From contig JAHBAU020000022.1 of NCBI GenBank assembly GCA_018499905.2, forward strand, positions 1-40,411: DNA of 40,411 bases, read 5' to 3'. The notes beneath the pieces are model-generated. The model saw only the letters and a program-made list of their open reading frames with translations, searched no databases and was not told the origin of the DNA. Below are positions 21,912 to 30,016 of this stretch, in pieces. Source of the DNA: Candidatus Saccharimonadota bacterium. Lineage in GTDB: Bacteria; Patescibacteriota; Saccharimonadia; Saccharimonadales; AQU-01. Numbering within the stretch: the stretch's first letter is position 1; each line of letters opens with the position of its first letter. A program made the translations under genes and the position numbers.

Positions 21912-22892
21912 TTAACCTTCCACAAATTTTATGAGTTCTTCCCAAATGGCGTCGGCGATTTCGATTTCGCCGGACTCTTCAGCCTGCCTTGCAACCGCGT
22001 CACCTTTTTCACCAGGTAATACCACCTGCTTACCCGGCAGCGGCTTCGCAGATTTCACCTGCTTAATCATCTCCGTTGCGCGTTCCATATACTGGTCTTT
22101 ATCCGCAAGCAGTCCAGGGTCAATAGCCATAACAAATGTTCCCGAACCGTCACCTTCATAAACACCAGGTGTGCCAGCCAGTGAAAAGGCACCGCCAAGT
22201 AATTGCACAAACAAAGACAGAGCAAAACCTTTATGGCCTGCAAATGTTCCAATAGAACCACTGAGAACCGCCTCGGGGTCAGTGCTTGGATTGCCGTCTT
22301 TGTCATACCCAACACCTTCGGGTAATTGTTCGCCTTTGATTTTAGCTTCAACAATTCCAAAATAGGCCATGGCAGCTGTCGCGTTGTCAAACACGACTTC
22401 ACCACCTTCGTAAGGGAAGGCGTAGGCAAACGGATTTGTGCCAAACTTTGCTTCGGCAGAACCTGAAGGTGCAACAAACGAGAAATTGCCATTGCCAACA
22501 CAAACGAAAGCAATGTAGCCTTGTTTCGAGATCCGTCGTGCATAGTAGCCAATGGCGCCAGATGAGGTGTAGGTATGGTTTGAGGCCACAATTCCTACTC
22601 CGTGTTCAGCTGCAAGTTCAACAGCCAAATCTGCAGCTCTTGTTGAAGCCACCATAGAGTGCCCTCCAGAAACAAGCGCACCGCATTTGTTGGTTTTTAC
22701 TACCTTATACTCATCAACATCGTCGGCTTTTGGCACTCCCCCGGTCGCAATCTTTGTAATACCTTGGTTGTTGCCCCGCATCTGTGCATATAACAAAACT
22801 TCGGCAATAATTTGTGCATCTTCTCCTTTGTAACCGAGCTTTTCAATCCCTGTAAGAACCTTTGCCTTTAATTCATCAATCTTAACAATCAT
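21912..22892 (-). CDS. Malate/L-lactate dehydrogenase family (Ldh/YlbC-type) oxidoreductase
   Basis: A 326-aa NAD(P)-dependent 2-hydroxyacid dehydrogenase of the Ldh_2 family (unrelated to classical LDH). The typical GVGIVASNHTYTSSGAIGYYARR (conserved His), AKFGTNPFAYAFP and GHKGFALSLFVQLLGGA stretches are all present. It reduces 2-oxoacids or oxidises hydroxyacids; exact substrate unknown. It overlaps the cyclase stop region by 4 nt. One of three enzymes here that would act on small acid or amide metabolites. Confidence 0.9.
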   Translation of the reverse strand: MIVKIDELKAKVLTGIEKLGYKGEDAQIIAEVLLYAQMRGNNQGITKIATGGVPKADDVDEYKVVKTNKCGALVSGGHSMVASTRAADLAVELAAEHGVGIVASNHTYTSSGAIGYYARRISKQGYIAFVCVGNGNFSFVAPSGSAEAKFGTNPFAYAFPYEGGEVVFDNATAAMAYFGIVEAKIKGEQLPEGVGYDKDGNPSTDPEAVLSGSIGTFAGHKGFALSLFVQLLGGAFSLAGTPGVYEGDGSGTFVMAIDPGLLADKDQYMERATEMIKQVKSAKPLPGKQVVLPGEKGDAVARQAEESGEIEIADAIWEELIKFVEG

Positions 22893-23518
22893 GCTGCCTC
22901 CTTCTCGTTAATCTCCGCAATCACACGTGCTGGTGCGGCGTGTAGTTCCAACCTCACTGGCAGCGCATACAGCTTAAATTGTTTGCCAGCCACAGCTTGC
23001 AGGTTGACGAGGTTCTCAATGAGCAAGACATCATTATCAAGCAAGGCTTTGTGCACGGGATACGGTTCATCGTGATCAAAACTCATCATGTCCACACCGA
23101 CGATTTTTGCGCCTTTTGCAACTAAGGCTTTCGCTAACTCTAGGTCAAATTGTGGATATTCAGAAGCATACGCTTGTTCTTGAAAGGTATCACCGGCGCC
23201 AGTATAGAACAACACCGCTCCCCCGACGGGAATTTCTACACCCTCTAATAACTCAAGACCAAGTACGGCCTTTCCGTTGGCGTCGATACACACGGCTTCG
23301 GCCACAAAGCGCTCAATTGGGTAGTCAGACAGCAACATACCCTTTTCGAGCATGTGATCCGGCGCATCAATGTGTGTGCCTAGATGATTATTAATATGGA
23401 TTATGTGATCGACAAACCCGACCGTTTCAAGTGTGCCAGCTTGTTCAAAGACCGGTTTCGCATCTCCCGGAAACACAATCGTATTTTCGTTCACTGGCAT
23501 CGACAGGTCAATTATCAT
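22889..23518 (-). CDS. Cyclase family protein (kynurenine formamidase-like)
   Basis: Metal-dependent hydrolase of the cyclase/KynB fold. The signature HLGTHIDAPDH is near residues 45-55, and GVDMMSFDHDEPYPVHKALL fits the second metal/active-site segment. Length of 209 aa is typical. The start is ATG 23518 with GAGGAGG 6 nt upstream, rather than the GTG at 23542; that ATG overlaps the hydrolase stop (ATGA). No other kynurenine-pathway gene is present, so the true substrate may be another amide or lactone. Confidence 0.9.
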   Translation of the reverse strand: MIIDLSMPVNENTIVFPGDAKPVFEQAGTLETVGFVDHIIHINNHLGTHIDAPDHMLEKGMLLSDYPIERFVAEAVCIDANGKAVLGLELLEGVEIPVGGAVLFYTGAGDTFQEQAYASEYPQFDLELAKALVAKGAKIVGVDMMSFDHDEPYPVHKALLDNDVLLIENLVNLQAVAGKQFKLYALPVRLELHAAPARVIAEINEKEAA

Positions 23519-24108
23519 ACCGCCTCCTCGTTGGTTAAGCACTCACGTAATAATTCTGGAAATGCAGACGAACCCATGTTTTCTAAGCAAAAATGGCCGC
23601 GGTTGTGAAATTCTTGATATTTCACACCGGGCACGGCGTTTCGAATAATTTTAACTGATTCCTGTATGCTTGGCTCGTCGTCATCGGAATTGAAGATAGT
23701 GACGCCAGTTGTACGCGTCGTGAAGTTGGGGTCAATTTCAAACTCAAAAAAATCAGCCGTATCGGACACCGGGTTGTTATCTGGGTTAAACCAAGGCGCC
23801 ACAAGAACTACTTTGCCGACTTTTTTATCTTTATTTTCGCTCAGCCACCGGACCAAGAACCCACCGCCGCAGCTATGGCCAACCAAAATTGTTTCGGGAG
23901 TAATATCGTACCGTTCAAACTCTTTTTTCCATTCATCGTAGCGTGGCCGAAACGGAAAAGGCGGTTCGGCCACCACGGCATGTACATCTTTTATCTGTAG
24001 TTGTTTAGCAAGCCACGCATACCAATGGTTGTCACTGTTGGCCGGAATGTTAGGATCATAATACTCTTCCTTGTCAGGACGGCCTGGCACCACAACAGCA
24101 TTTTTCAT
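23515..24108 (-). CDS. RBBP9/YdeN-type serine hydrolase
   Basis: A 197-aa alpha/beta hydrolase. The N-terminus MKNAVVVPGRPDKEEYYD is followed by WYAWLAKQL and the nucleophile elbow GHSCGGGF near 94-101; acid in FNSDDDEPS and His in NRGHFC. First gene of the seven-gene operon that runs to 19028. TAGAAT (24115-24120) ends 6 nt before the ATG: probable leaderless start. The SET-domain gene ends 43 nt upstream. Confidence 0.88.
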   Translation of the reverse strand: MKNAVVVPGRPDKEEYYDPNIPANSDNHWYAWLAKQLQIKDVHAVVAEPPFPFRPRYDEWKKEFERYDITPETILVGHSCGGGFLVRWLSENKDKKVGKVVLVAPWFNPDNNPVSDTADFFEFEIDPNFTTRTTGVTIFNSDDDEPSIQESVKIIRNAVPGVKYQEFHNRGHFCLENMGSSAFPELLRECLTNEEAV

Positions 24109-24151
24109 AAACTCATTCTAACAGATCTGCTCGAGATGTAGGACGATGCCA

Positions 24152-24592
24152 CTACTGCAAGCCTAGCACAATACCTTTGCAGATTTTTGCTCCGCAGTTA
24201 CATTCCATGCGCCAGTCCTTGCTAGAAAATTGAGCATAGTCAATCGTCAGTTCTTCGCCGGCAGCGATATCTCGTAAAGCCACCAGCCCTTTGCCCATAT
24301 TGGGCTCGCAGCTGTGATTACCATAATTACCTGGGTGCTTTTCTCTATCAGAAATCGCAGCAGTATGTGTACCGTCGCCATTGGCCACCGCATCCCACTC
24401 TTTACCGTTTTCTATGCACCATTTTTGAAATTGTTTAAATTCTTCGTCAGTGTAAATCTTTTCGTCATAAGGTTCTTCACCCTTAGATATCCATATCGTA
24501 GTACCCTTTTTGATAGGCACTTTGGTAAACAGCCCTTTGCCTTGAATGGGGGAATCTTTGATTTCAATGTCTGGATTAAGTATTAAAGCCAT
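24152..24592 (-). CDS. SET-domain protein (putative protein lysine methyltransferase)
   Basis: A compact 146-aa SET domain: N-terminal IQGKGLFTKVPIKKGTTIW, the pseudoknot motifs NHSCEPN (92-98) and GEELTIDY (112-119, catalytic Tyr), and a post-SET-like CNCG...C (131-138) that could bind zinc with the Cys of NHSC. SAM-dependent methylation of a protein lysine is expected. Such domains occur sporadically in bacteria. TACAAT (24600-24605) ends 7 nt before the ATG. Its target is unknown. Confidence 0.88.
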   Translation of the reverse strand: MALILNPDIEIKDSPIQGKGLFTKVPIKKGTTIWISKGEEPYDEKIYTDEEFKQFQKWCIENGKEWDAVANGDGTHTAAISDREKHPGNYGNHSCEPNMGKGLVALRDIAAGEELTIDYAQFSSKDWRMECNCGAKICKGIVLGLQ

Positions 24593-24608
24593 TTAAGGCA
24601 TTGTATCA

Positions 24609-24641
24609 AAACAGCACCGTCACAGAATGGCGGTGCTGTTT
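24609..24641 (-). terminator. Terminator hairpin between small membrane gene and SET gene
   Basis: Perfect 11-bp stem (24609-24619 with 24631-24641), 11-nt loop, TTTTG tail on the minus strand. The tail overlaps the promoter of the SET gene. Confidence 0.65.
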
Positions 24642-24657
24642 GTTGGGCTTGGAAGGT

Positions 24658-24846
24658 TTACTTCCAGCCAAAGGCTTGGCTTAGTATCCAGAGCGAGGCC
24701 GCAATGGATATAAAGAACAAGCCAAGACCAACCGGGCTGCCCCAGCTGAACCACGAGCCCCACGCTCGCCAGTGCTTCATACTGGTTTCGTGGCTCCAGC
24801 CATAGTCCTTTTCATGGTCTTTGGAACTTTTGCTTCTGTCTTGCAT
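24658..24846 (-). CDS. Small single-pass membrane protein
   Basis: 62 aa: a hydrophilic, Lys/Asp/His-rich N-terminus (MQDRSKSSKDHEKDYGWSHE), a Trp-rich segment (HWRAWGSWFSW) at the membrane interface and one hydrophobic helix (VGLGLFFISIAASLWILSQAF). AAGGA lies 5 nt before the ATG, and a terminator follows. Unknown function. Confidence 0.65.
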   Translation of the reverse strand: MQDRSKSSKDHEKDYGWSHETSMKHWRAWGSWFSWGSPVGLGLFFISIAASLWILSQAFGWK

Positions 24847-24895
24847 AAGATTCCTTGTTACTTAATGAGAGCTCGTCGCGTGGTTTGGTTCGACG

Positions 24896-25084
24896 ATGTC
24901 CAAAACCTATGCGCTTGCTTACTCATTCACTGGTGGTCAAATTGTTCGTCCATGGTATTCGCCGAATGAGCAGCGCATGGATGCAGATGGAACGACCACG
25001 TTACAGCAATTCAACCACAACAAGCCTATTGCCGCAACAATTCGTGTATTTACAACGCCAGGTCCACAATCTTGCCGCCAATAG
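24896..25084 (+). CDS. Possible small ORF of 62 aa
   Basis: The only plus-strand reading frame of interest in the 24847-25049 gap. Its peptide (MSKTYALAYSFTGGQIVRPWY...) looks protein-like, but there is no Shine-Dalgarno and no TANNNT box at the usual distance, and it overlaps the ABC-F 3' end by 35 nt. I recognise no family. Otherwise the gap shows no RNA gene or strong hairpin. Confidence 0.25.
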   Translation: MSKTYALAYSFTGGQIVRPWYSPNEQRMDADGTTTLQQFNHNKPIAATIRVFTTPGPQSCRQ

Positions 25085-26702
25085 CTTCCGAAAATCTACT
25101 ATCGTGACTCACATAGACAATTGCGCCATGGTACTGTTGCAAGGCCAATTCTAGCTCTTCGATACTCGGCAAATCGAGGTGATTGGTAGGCTCATCTAAA
25201 AAGAGAATCTGAGGACGGTTAGCCAGCATAGCGATCAGCTGGAATCGTGCTTTTTGTCCGCCGCTGAGCACACGAACAATTTTTGAACCGTCACTATTTG
25301 CATCAAAGAGATAGTCATCCAACAAGCCCCGAATTTTCTGATCGGTAATTGGTAGATCATTGTCACGATACACGTGCTCAATGGCATCATGGAGGGTCAT
25401 CTCAAGATATCGTTCTTCAAATGTCTGTTTATATACTCCAACCGAGGCTTGATAGGAAATTTCTATCTGTCCGCCGGACACTTTTGACCGTAGCTGTTGC
25501 CCATTTAGCGTGTCTATCAGGGCAGTCACCAGTGTGGTTTTACCGGCACCATTTCTACCACGGAGTTGTAGCCTAGTATTGCTATAAAGCTCAAAATTCA
25601 CAGGCTGGAACAGCGGTGCATCATAACCCAACGACAAGGCATTGACCTTTAATAAACGACGCTCTACATCTTCTTGTTTGGGCAGATTCAAACGAATGGT
25701 TGCAGACTTGTGCTCACTGTAAGCATTTTTTAGCTTTGTACTTAGGTCTTTGACTGAGTCTTGGTCGATCCAAAAACTAGGTTTATCTTGTTCTTTTAAT
25801 TCGGCAAGCTCTTTGACTGTTCGCTGTTCGAGACTCTTGAAGCGACGGATAGTTCCTGGGGTCCTAGATTTCTCTTTGAGTCGTCGAAATCGGATCAGAT
25901 CGGCCTCTAGATTAACAATGCGTGATTTGGCAATCTGATACTCGTTCACTGCGCCACTCATCCGATCAGTATTGATCTTGAGATATTGGTCGTAATTACC
26001 AATGTAATTCACCGCTTCCCCATCACGAATCTCCACAATCCGATCAACATGCATTAAGACATCTCGGTCATGCGTAATAATCAGCATGGCTTCGTTGGCA
26101 GCCTTTAGCCACTTAATAAAGCTAGCCTTGGCAATATAGTCCATGTGATTAGTTGGTTCGTCGATCAAGATAATATGCGCACTGGCTACCTGGACCTTTA
26201 TAAGTTCAACGAGCCGTAATTGTCCGCCGCTGAGGCTACTTATTTTGCGGTCAAAGATATCCCTCGGCAGCTGATAGGCGTCCAAATAGCTCTGAATAGT
26301 ATTCTCAATCTCAAAGTAACCCAAAGTCATAAATCGCTCCAAAGCCTCACCATAGATATGCATTTTTCGCGGCTGCTCACCCATGACAGCTGGATACGTA
26401 TCTAAAATATGCTTGAGCTTAGTAAATTCCGGCAGATCACCCAACACATATTCCAGCATAGTAAGATCGCTGTGCTCGTGATGCTCCTGTCGCGAACTAA
26501 TCAGCGTCAGGCCTTTCTTAATGTAGACCTCACCGGCAAAATCAGTATCAACGCCACTAATAATATCGAGTAGTGTCGTCTTACCGACACCATTACGGCC
26601 AATGAGCCCTACTTTTTCACCCCTATTCAGACTCAGGTCTAGGCCGCTATACAGTTCGTTCGCTCCAAACGACTTAGAAGTGATGTGGACATCAAGTATC
26701 AT
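25050..26702 (-). CDS. ABC-F family ATPase
   Basis: Two fused ABC domains without membrane segments, 550 aa. Walker A motifs GRNGVGKTT (~36) and GRNGAGKTT (~388), signature motifs LSGGQLRL and LSGGQKAR, Walker B IILIDEPTNHMD and ILFLDEPTNHLD. A Lys/Arg-rich linker (~240-310) corresponds to the P-site tRNA interaction motif. ABC-F proteins act on the ribosome in translation or antibiotic protection; sequence alone does not say which subgroup. AGGAAGC lies just before the ATG. Confidence 0.92.
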   Translation of the reverse strand: MILDVHITSKSFGANELYSGLDLSLNRGEKVGLIGRNGVGKTTLLDIISGVDTDFAGEVYIKKGLTLISSRQEHHEHSDLTMLEYVLGDLPEFTKLKHILDTYPAVMGEQPRKMHIYGEALERFMTLGYFEIENTIQSYLDAYQLPRDIFDRKISSLSGGQLRLVELIKVQVASAHIILIDEPTNHMDYIAKASFIKWLKAANEAMLIITHDRDVLMHVDRIVEIRDGEAVNYIGNYDQYLKINTDRMSGAVNEYQIAKSRIVNLEADLIRFRRLKEKSRTPGTIRRFKSLEQRTVKELAELKEQDKPSFWIDQDSVKDLSTKLKNAYSEHKSATIRLNLPKQEDVERRLLKVNALSLGYDAPLFQPVNFELYSNTRLQLRGRNGAGKTTLVTALIDTLNGQQLRSKVSGGQIEISYQASVGVYKQTFEERYLEMTLHDAIEHVYRDNDLPITDQKIRGLLDDYLFDANSDGSKIVRVLSGGQKARFQLIAMLANRPQILFLDEPTNHLDLPSIEELELALQQYHGAIVYVSHDSRFSEAIGGKIVDLAL

Positions 26703-26740
26703 AGCTTCCTAGTCTAGCAGGCTTTGTAGAGAAACCCTCA

Positions 26741-27127
26741 CTACGGCAGACGGATCAGTTCACCGCGGCGTTTGACAATGTTTTTGTAGTCCCACTGAAT
26801 AGTGCGAGATTTCTCCAGCCATCTGCGTACGCTGGCTTCATCAATCTCACTCACTGCGTTATAAAAAATTGAAGCGTCTTTGAATTTGCTATCGCCGACC
26901 AGCTCTGGTTCATGAAACGAACGGCCGCTCCAAAACATCAGCCGGACACCGCGCTTTTCGACAGAATACCCGACTGTTGGGTTACCGTCTAAAAACCACA
27001 CCGGATGGCCATGCCAAACTTTTGATTCAGCTTCAGGCAAACCGTTGCTTAACAGCTTCTGTAGCATCAAGCAGATCTCTTGGTGTTCGCCTTGTTGTTT
27101 CTGGTTGTATGATTCAATATTGTTCAT
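26741..27127 (-). CDS. DUF1801 family protein
   Basis: A 128-aa YdhG/DUF1801-type protein: SKVWHGHPVWFLDGNPTVGYSVEKRGVRLMFW is the conserved core (W-x-G-x-P, then the strand with F/W). Family of unknown biochemical function, frequent next to small enzymes. TATAAT (27134-27139) ends exactly 6 nt before the ATG. A second, different DUF1801-like gene is at 37698. Confidence 0.8.
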   Translation of the reverse strand: MNNIESYNQKQQGEHQEICLMLQKLLSNGLPEAESKVWHGHPVWFLDGNPTVGYSVEKRGVRLMFWSGRSFHEPELVGDSKFKDASIFYNAVSEIDEASVRRWLEKSRTIQWDYKNIVKRRGELIRLP

Positions 27128-27141
27128 AGTCGCATTATAGC

Positions 27142-27735
27142 CTATTCGCCAACGGTGCCAGTCTTAACAGCACCGGCACGCTTGTAGTTTGCAAAGATCA
27201 CCCCGCTGGGCGTAACTGACGTTTCTACTAACGTAAAGGCCGCGGGCATAACGCCCGAATCAAACAACTTCTTGCCCTGCCCGAGTGTGACCGGGAAAAA
27301 TTTTAACCATAACTCATCAACTAAATCATGTTTTAAGAGGGATTGAATAAGCTCTCCACTCCCATGGACCTGCAAGTCACCGCCGTCATCGTTTTTAAGT
27401 GCCTTGACTGCTTCAATATCTTTTAAGATAACCGAATTCTGCCAATCCGAAGTCTCAAGCGTATTACTGACCACATACTTTTTAACATTGTTAACGCCGG
27501 GCCAGATATCTTCGTGTTTTGGCCAGTACGAGGCAAATATGTCAAATGTCCGGCGGCCAAGCAAAAGGTCTGCTGGCTGCATCTGTTTGTCCATCAGTTT
27601 GCCCGACTCTTCATCAAAATACGGCGCTGCCCAACCACCAAATGTAAATCCGCCGGAAGTATCTTCCTCTGGCCCGCCCGGAGCCTGCATAACTCCGTCT
27701 AAAGTAATAAATGATAGGACAATAATTTTTCTCAT
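27142..27735 (-). CDS. Dihydrofolate reductase/RibD C-terminal-like reductase
   Basis: A 197-aa protein starting MRKIIVLSFITLDGVMQAPG, with GGW.APYFD, LLLGRRTFDIFASYWP, KYVVSNTL and LQVHGSGELIQSLLKHDLVDELWLKFFPVTLGQGKKLF: the RibD C-terminal/YyaP-like pattern. Probably an NADPH-dependent reductase. The frame runs up to 27768, but TACAAT (27742-27747) ends 6 nt before the ATG at 27735, which also gives the canonical N-terminus. Confidence 0.9.
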   Translation of the reverse strand: MRKIIVLSFITLDGVMQAPGGPEEDTSGGFTFGGWAAPYFDEESGKLMDKQMQPADLLLGRRTFDIFASYWPKHEDIWPGVNNVKKYVVSNTLETSDWQNSVILKDIEAVKALKNDDGGDLQVHGSGELIQSLLKHDLVDELWLKFFPVTLGQGKKLFDSGVMPAAFTLVETSVTPSGVIFANYKRAGAVKTGTVGE

Positions 27736-27780
27736 AGCCTTATTGTAACCCGCCGAACCAGCAGCCATTTACAAAAAACC

Positions 27781-29463
27781 TTATGCTGTAGGTTGCGGTG
27801 CCTGACCAATACGAGAGACGTATCCATGCATGACCTCATCGGCTTGACGCATAACTTCTGGGTCAAATGGATTTCCTGCTGGTGTTACGACAATACGAAA
27901 TTCTGGATCATATACTTTATTTGGGTCAACTCTTAGGACGTCTCTGGGCAACGGACCCCAAATTGTTGCGCCATCCCGGCGAAACATGTCACGCAAATCA
28001 GTGCGAGTGTCATAGTCTTCAAGTCTTGGTGCAAAATTAACGGCGACGCCATGAGTTTCGTCTGCCCAAAGTGGTGGCTGATCTCGGTCGAATCGTGTTG
28101 AATCGGTTTGACCAGGCATAATTGCATCATCGAGATACCGTTCAATTGTGGCGTTAGTTGCGGGCACACCGAGTAATTCGCAGGCTTCGGCAACATTGAC
28201 ATAGAAATATCCTTCTCGATCAGATTGATTTACCGGTACAGATAGTGTCATGCGTCGCAAACCACGCTGCTTGCCAAGAGCAGCAGCCAATTGATCCTCA
28301 ACAGCATCGCCAACATAGGCTGCACGCAGCTCTAAATCAACATGTGATTTGCCGACGCTTATCTCTCCATGTGTTTTGTGGAAATTACCCAAACCATCAT
28401 AGTCAAAATTAAAATGCGTATTGCGCTCAGTACCGCTTCTTCGCCAAGGACGTTGTGCCCAGCCCCAGTTTTCGCGGACTGCATTGGTGATTCTTCCTTT
28501 TACAAATGCATGCATATCACCACTCGTTGTAGCCTCGGCGAATAATTCAGCTGCCCAGCTACCACCGGAAGTAGCGAACGCGTCGACATTATGCTCAAAA
28601 GCCGTTTGTCCACCAGGAGTCGCATAGGTGCCATTACCATACATAATGAGTGCTTGCTCAAGTTCACCAGGACTGGCAAATCGTATTCCCCTGCGGTATT
28701 CGTCAACCCTAAAATCTCCCGCCTCTAGATCATGTGGGCGAAATGCTTCCTGTTCTATGGCATGAAAACCATTTGGGTTTGTCGCAAGCCATTCGTCGTA
28801 ATGTGCCAGATCCACCATCATCGGCAAGCTTTCACCAACTGAGCCGTCTGCACGATGCACCAGGAGTGTTCTGGTCATTTCTACAGGCACTATGGAGCCG
28901 GACATTGGGTCGGTGGAGTAATGGAACGTATCAGTGTAGTTCCCGCCCAGTCCAGCTGCGGTTGTCTGCTGCACGAGATGCCCATTTTGGTCGTACTCGA
29001 AGAGAACTTGATGGTTAAAAAGATCCGACACCCCGGGTCGATCATCTTGGACCATTGCAGCCCGAGTAACTCTACCGTTTTCATCAAAGTCATATTGCAA
29101 ACCATAGAAAATATCATGACCACCCCGTTCATCCTCTGGCCCCAAATAACCCTGCGCCACGTATGACAACTGTTCATCATCACCGCTAGATGTCCAGGGC
29201 CGCTGCCTATCATAGGGGTTTTGCGCAAATATTGCTCGTACATCTTCAGGACTTACCGCAGCGACTGGCTGCGACAATGCATTAATTATTTGTGGTAGCG
29301 CTTCTTGTGCTTCGGCATGAACTTTTGCATCATGCAGTCGTAGCGGCCACATCCGATCAGTTGGCATGGGCACGAATGGCATGCGTGCTTCTAGTAAGCT
29401 TTCGGGCTGGAGAGGTTCGTGACGTTCTGGGAGAGACTCCGAGCCATCGTTTGCACCTATCAT
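27781..29463 (-). CDS. Orphan 560-aa acidic protein
   Basis: No signal peptide or membrane helix. Two short stretches resemble single YD repeats (QYDFDENGRVTRAAM and FEYDQNGHLVQQTT, ~125-165), followed by a beta-rich region with HYSTDPMSG and an alpha region (VRENWGWAQRPWRR, FVKGRITNAV). A segment near 400 (MTLSVPVNQSDREGYFYVNVAEACELLG) is conserved-looking but unidentified. It starts 2 nt after the stop of the 156-aa gene, so the two are co-translated. Function unknown. Confidence 0.72.
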   Translation of the reverse strand: MIGANDGSESLPERHEPLQPESLLEARMPFVPMPTDRMWPLRLHDAKVHAEAQEALPQIINALSQPVAAVSPEDVRAIFAQNPYDRQRPWTSSGDDEQLSYVAQGYLGPEDERGGHDIFYGLQYDFDENGRVTRAAMVQDDRPGVSDLFNHQVLFEYDQNGHLVQQTTAAGLGGNYTDTFHYSTDPMSGSIVPVEMTRTLLVHRADGSVGESLPMMVDLAHYDEWLATNPNGFHAIEQEAFRPHDLEAGDFRVDEYRRGIRFASPGELEQALIMYGNGTYATPGGQTAFEHNVDAFATSGGSWAAELFAEATTSGDMHAFVKGRITNAVRENWGWAQRPWRRSGTERNTHFNFDYDGLGNFHKTHGEISVGKSHVDLELRAAYVGDAVEDQLAAALGKQRGLRRMTLSVPVNQSDREGYFYVNVAEACELLGVPATNATIERYLDDAIMPGQTDSTRFDRDQPPLWADETHGVAVNFAPRLEDYDTRTDLRDMFRRDGATIWGPLPRDVLRVDPNKVYDPEFRIVVTPAGNPFDPEVMRQADEVMHGYVSRIGQAPQPTA

Positions 29464-29465
29464 TA

Positions 29466-29936
29466 CTATTCTGCGCCTTCTATCACTGGCGTGTGAGTGC
29501 TTGCAGGCGAGATAAGGCTTGTTGGGGCTGCCCAGCCATTATGTGCACCGTCCAGTACATGCAAATTTTCGGCAGCTTGTGCAATAACCCTTTGGACAAT
29601 ACCACCAAAGCGTTCGATAAACTCTGGACTCATGTCACCCATTGAAGCAAATGCATCTAAAATGCCGCGAGCGTCATCTGCAGGCATGCCTTCAGGTACT
29701 GGGACGACTGTCACGCCAAACTGCGCATAAATGTCAGCAATAGCATCAACCAGTGTTTTTGGCTCATCCTGTTCAGCTTGCTCATAACGGGCCCGGGCTG
29801 CTTGCGATCGCTCCAGCATATGATACGGTATTCGTGGTGGTACCGTATCAGTCTCTGCATCATCAACTGGCCGACCAGCTGCTCTTGCACGAGCCGCTTG
29901 TGATCGCTTGAGCAAATGTTCTGGAACCTCTGTCAT
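29466..29936 (-). CDS. Orphan 156-aa protein with a duplicated P-x-H-x-L-x-RSQAARAR motif
   Basis: Starts MTEVPEHLLKRSQAARARAAG and repeats the motif 30 residues later as IPYHMLERSQAARARYEQ; the rest (~75-156) is predicted helical and acidic. The repeated helix could be a docking or nucleic-acid-binding element. I use the ATG at 29936: TTGAAG (29969-29974), a 17-nt spacer and TATAAT (29946-29951) end 9 nt before it. The longer frame to 30074 would overlap the divergent gene and its promoter. Confidence 0.7.
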   Translation of the reverse strand: MTEVPEHLLKRSQAARARAAGRPVDDAETDTVPPRIPYHMLERSQAARARYEQAEQDEPKTLVDAIADIYAQFGVTVVPVPEGMPADDARGILDAFASMGDMSPEFIERFGGIVQRVIAQAAENLHVLDGAHNGWAAPTSLISPASTHTPVIEGAE

Positions 29937-29945
29937 AGTTAGGTG

Positions 29946-29974
29946 ATTATATAACTTTTGTCCATGTTCTTCAA
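29946..29974 (-). promoter_or_regulatory. Promoter of the 156-aa/560-aa gene pair
   Basis: TTGAAG (29969-29974), 17-nt spacer, TATAAT (29946-29951) on the minus strand. Back to back with the promoter at 29981. Confidence 0.55.
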
Positions 29975-29980
29975 TAGTAA

Positions 29981-30008
29981 TTGATATTTGTTTGATATGT
30001 GTTATAGT
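29981..30008 (+). promoter_or_regulatory. Promoter of the 386-aa HExxH gene
   Basis: TTGATA (29981-29986), 16-nt spacer, TATAGT (30003-30008), 8 nt before the ATG at 30017. Its -35 box lies 6 bp from that of the divergent promoter, so the two may be co-regulated or compete. Confidence 0.5.
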
Positions 30009-30016
30009 AACATTAT

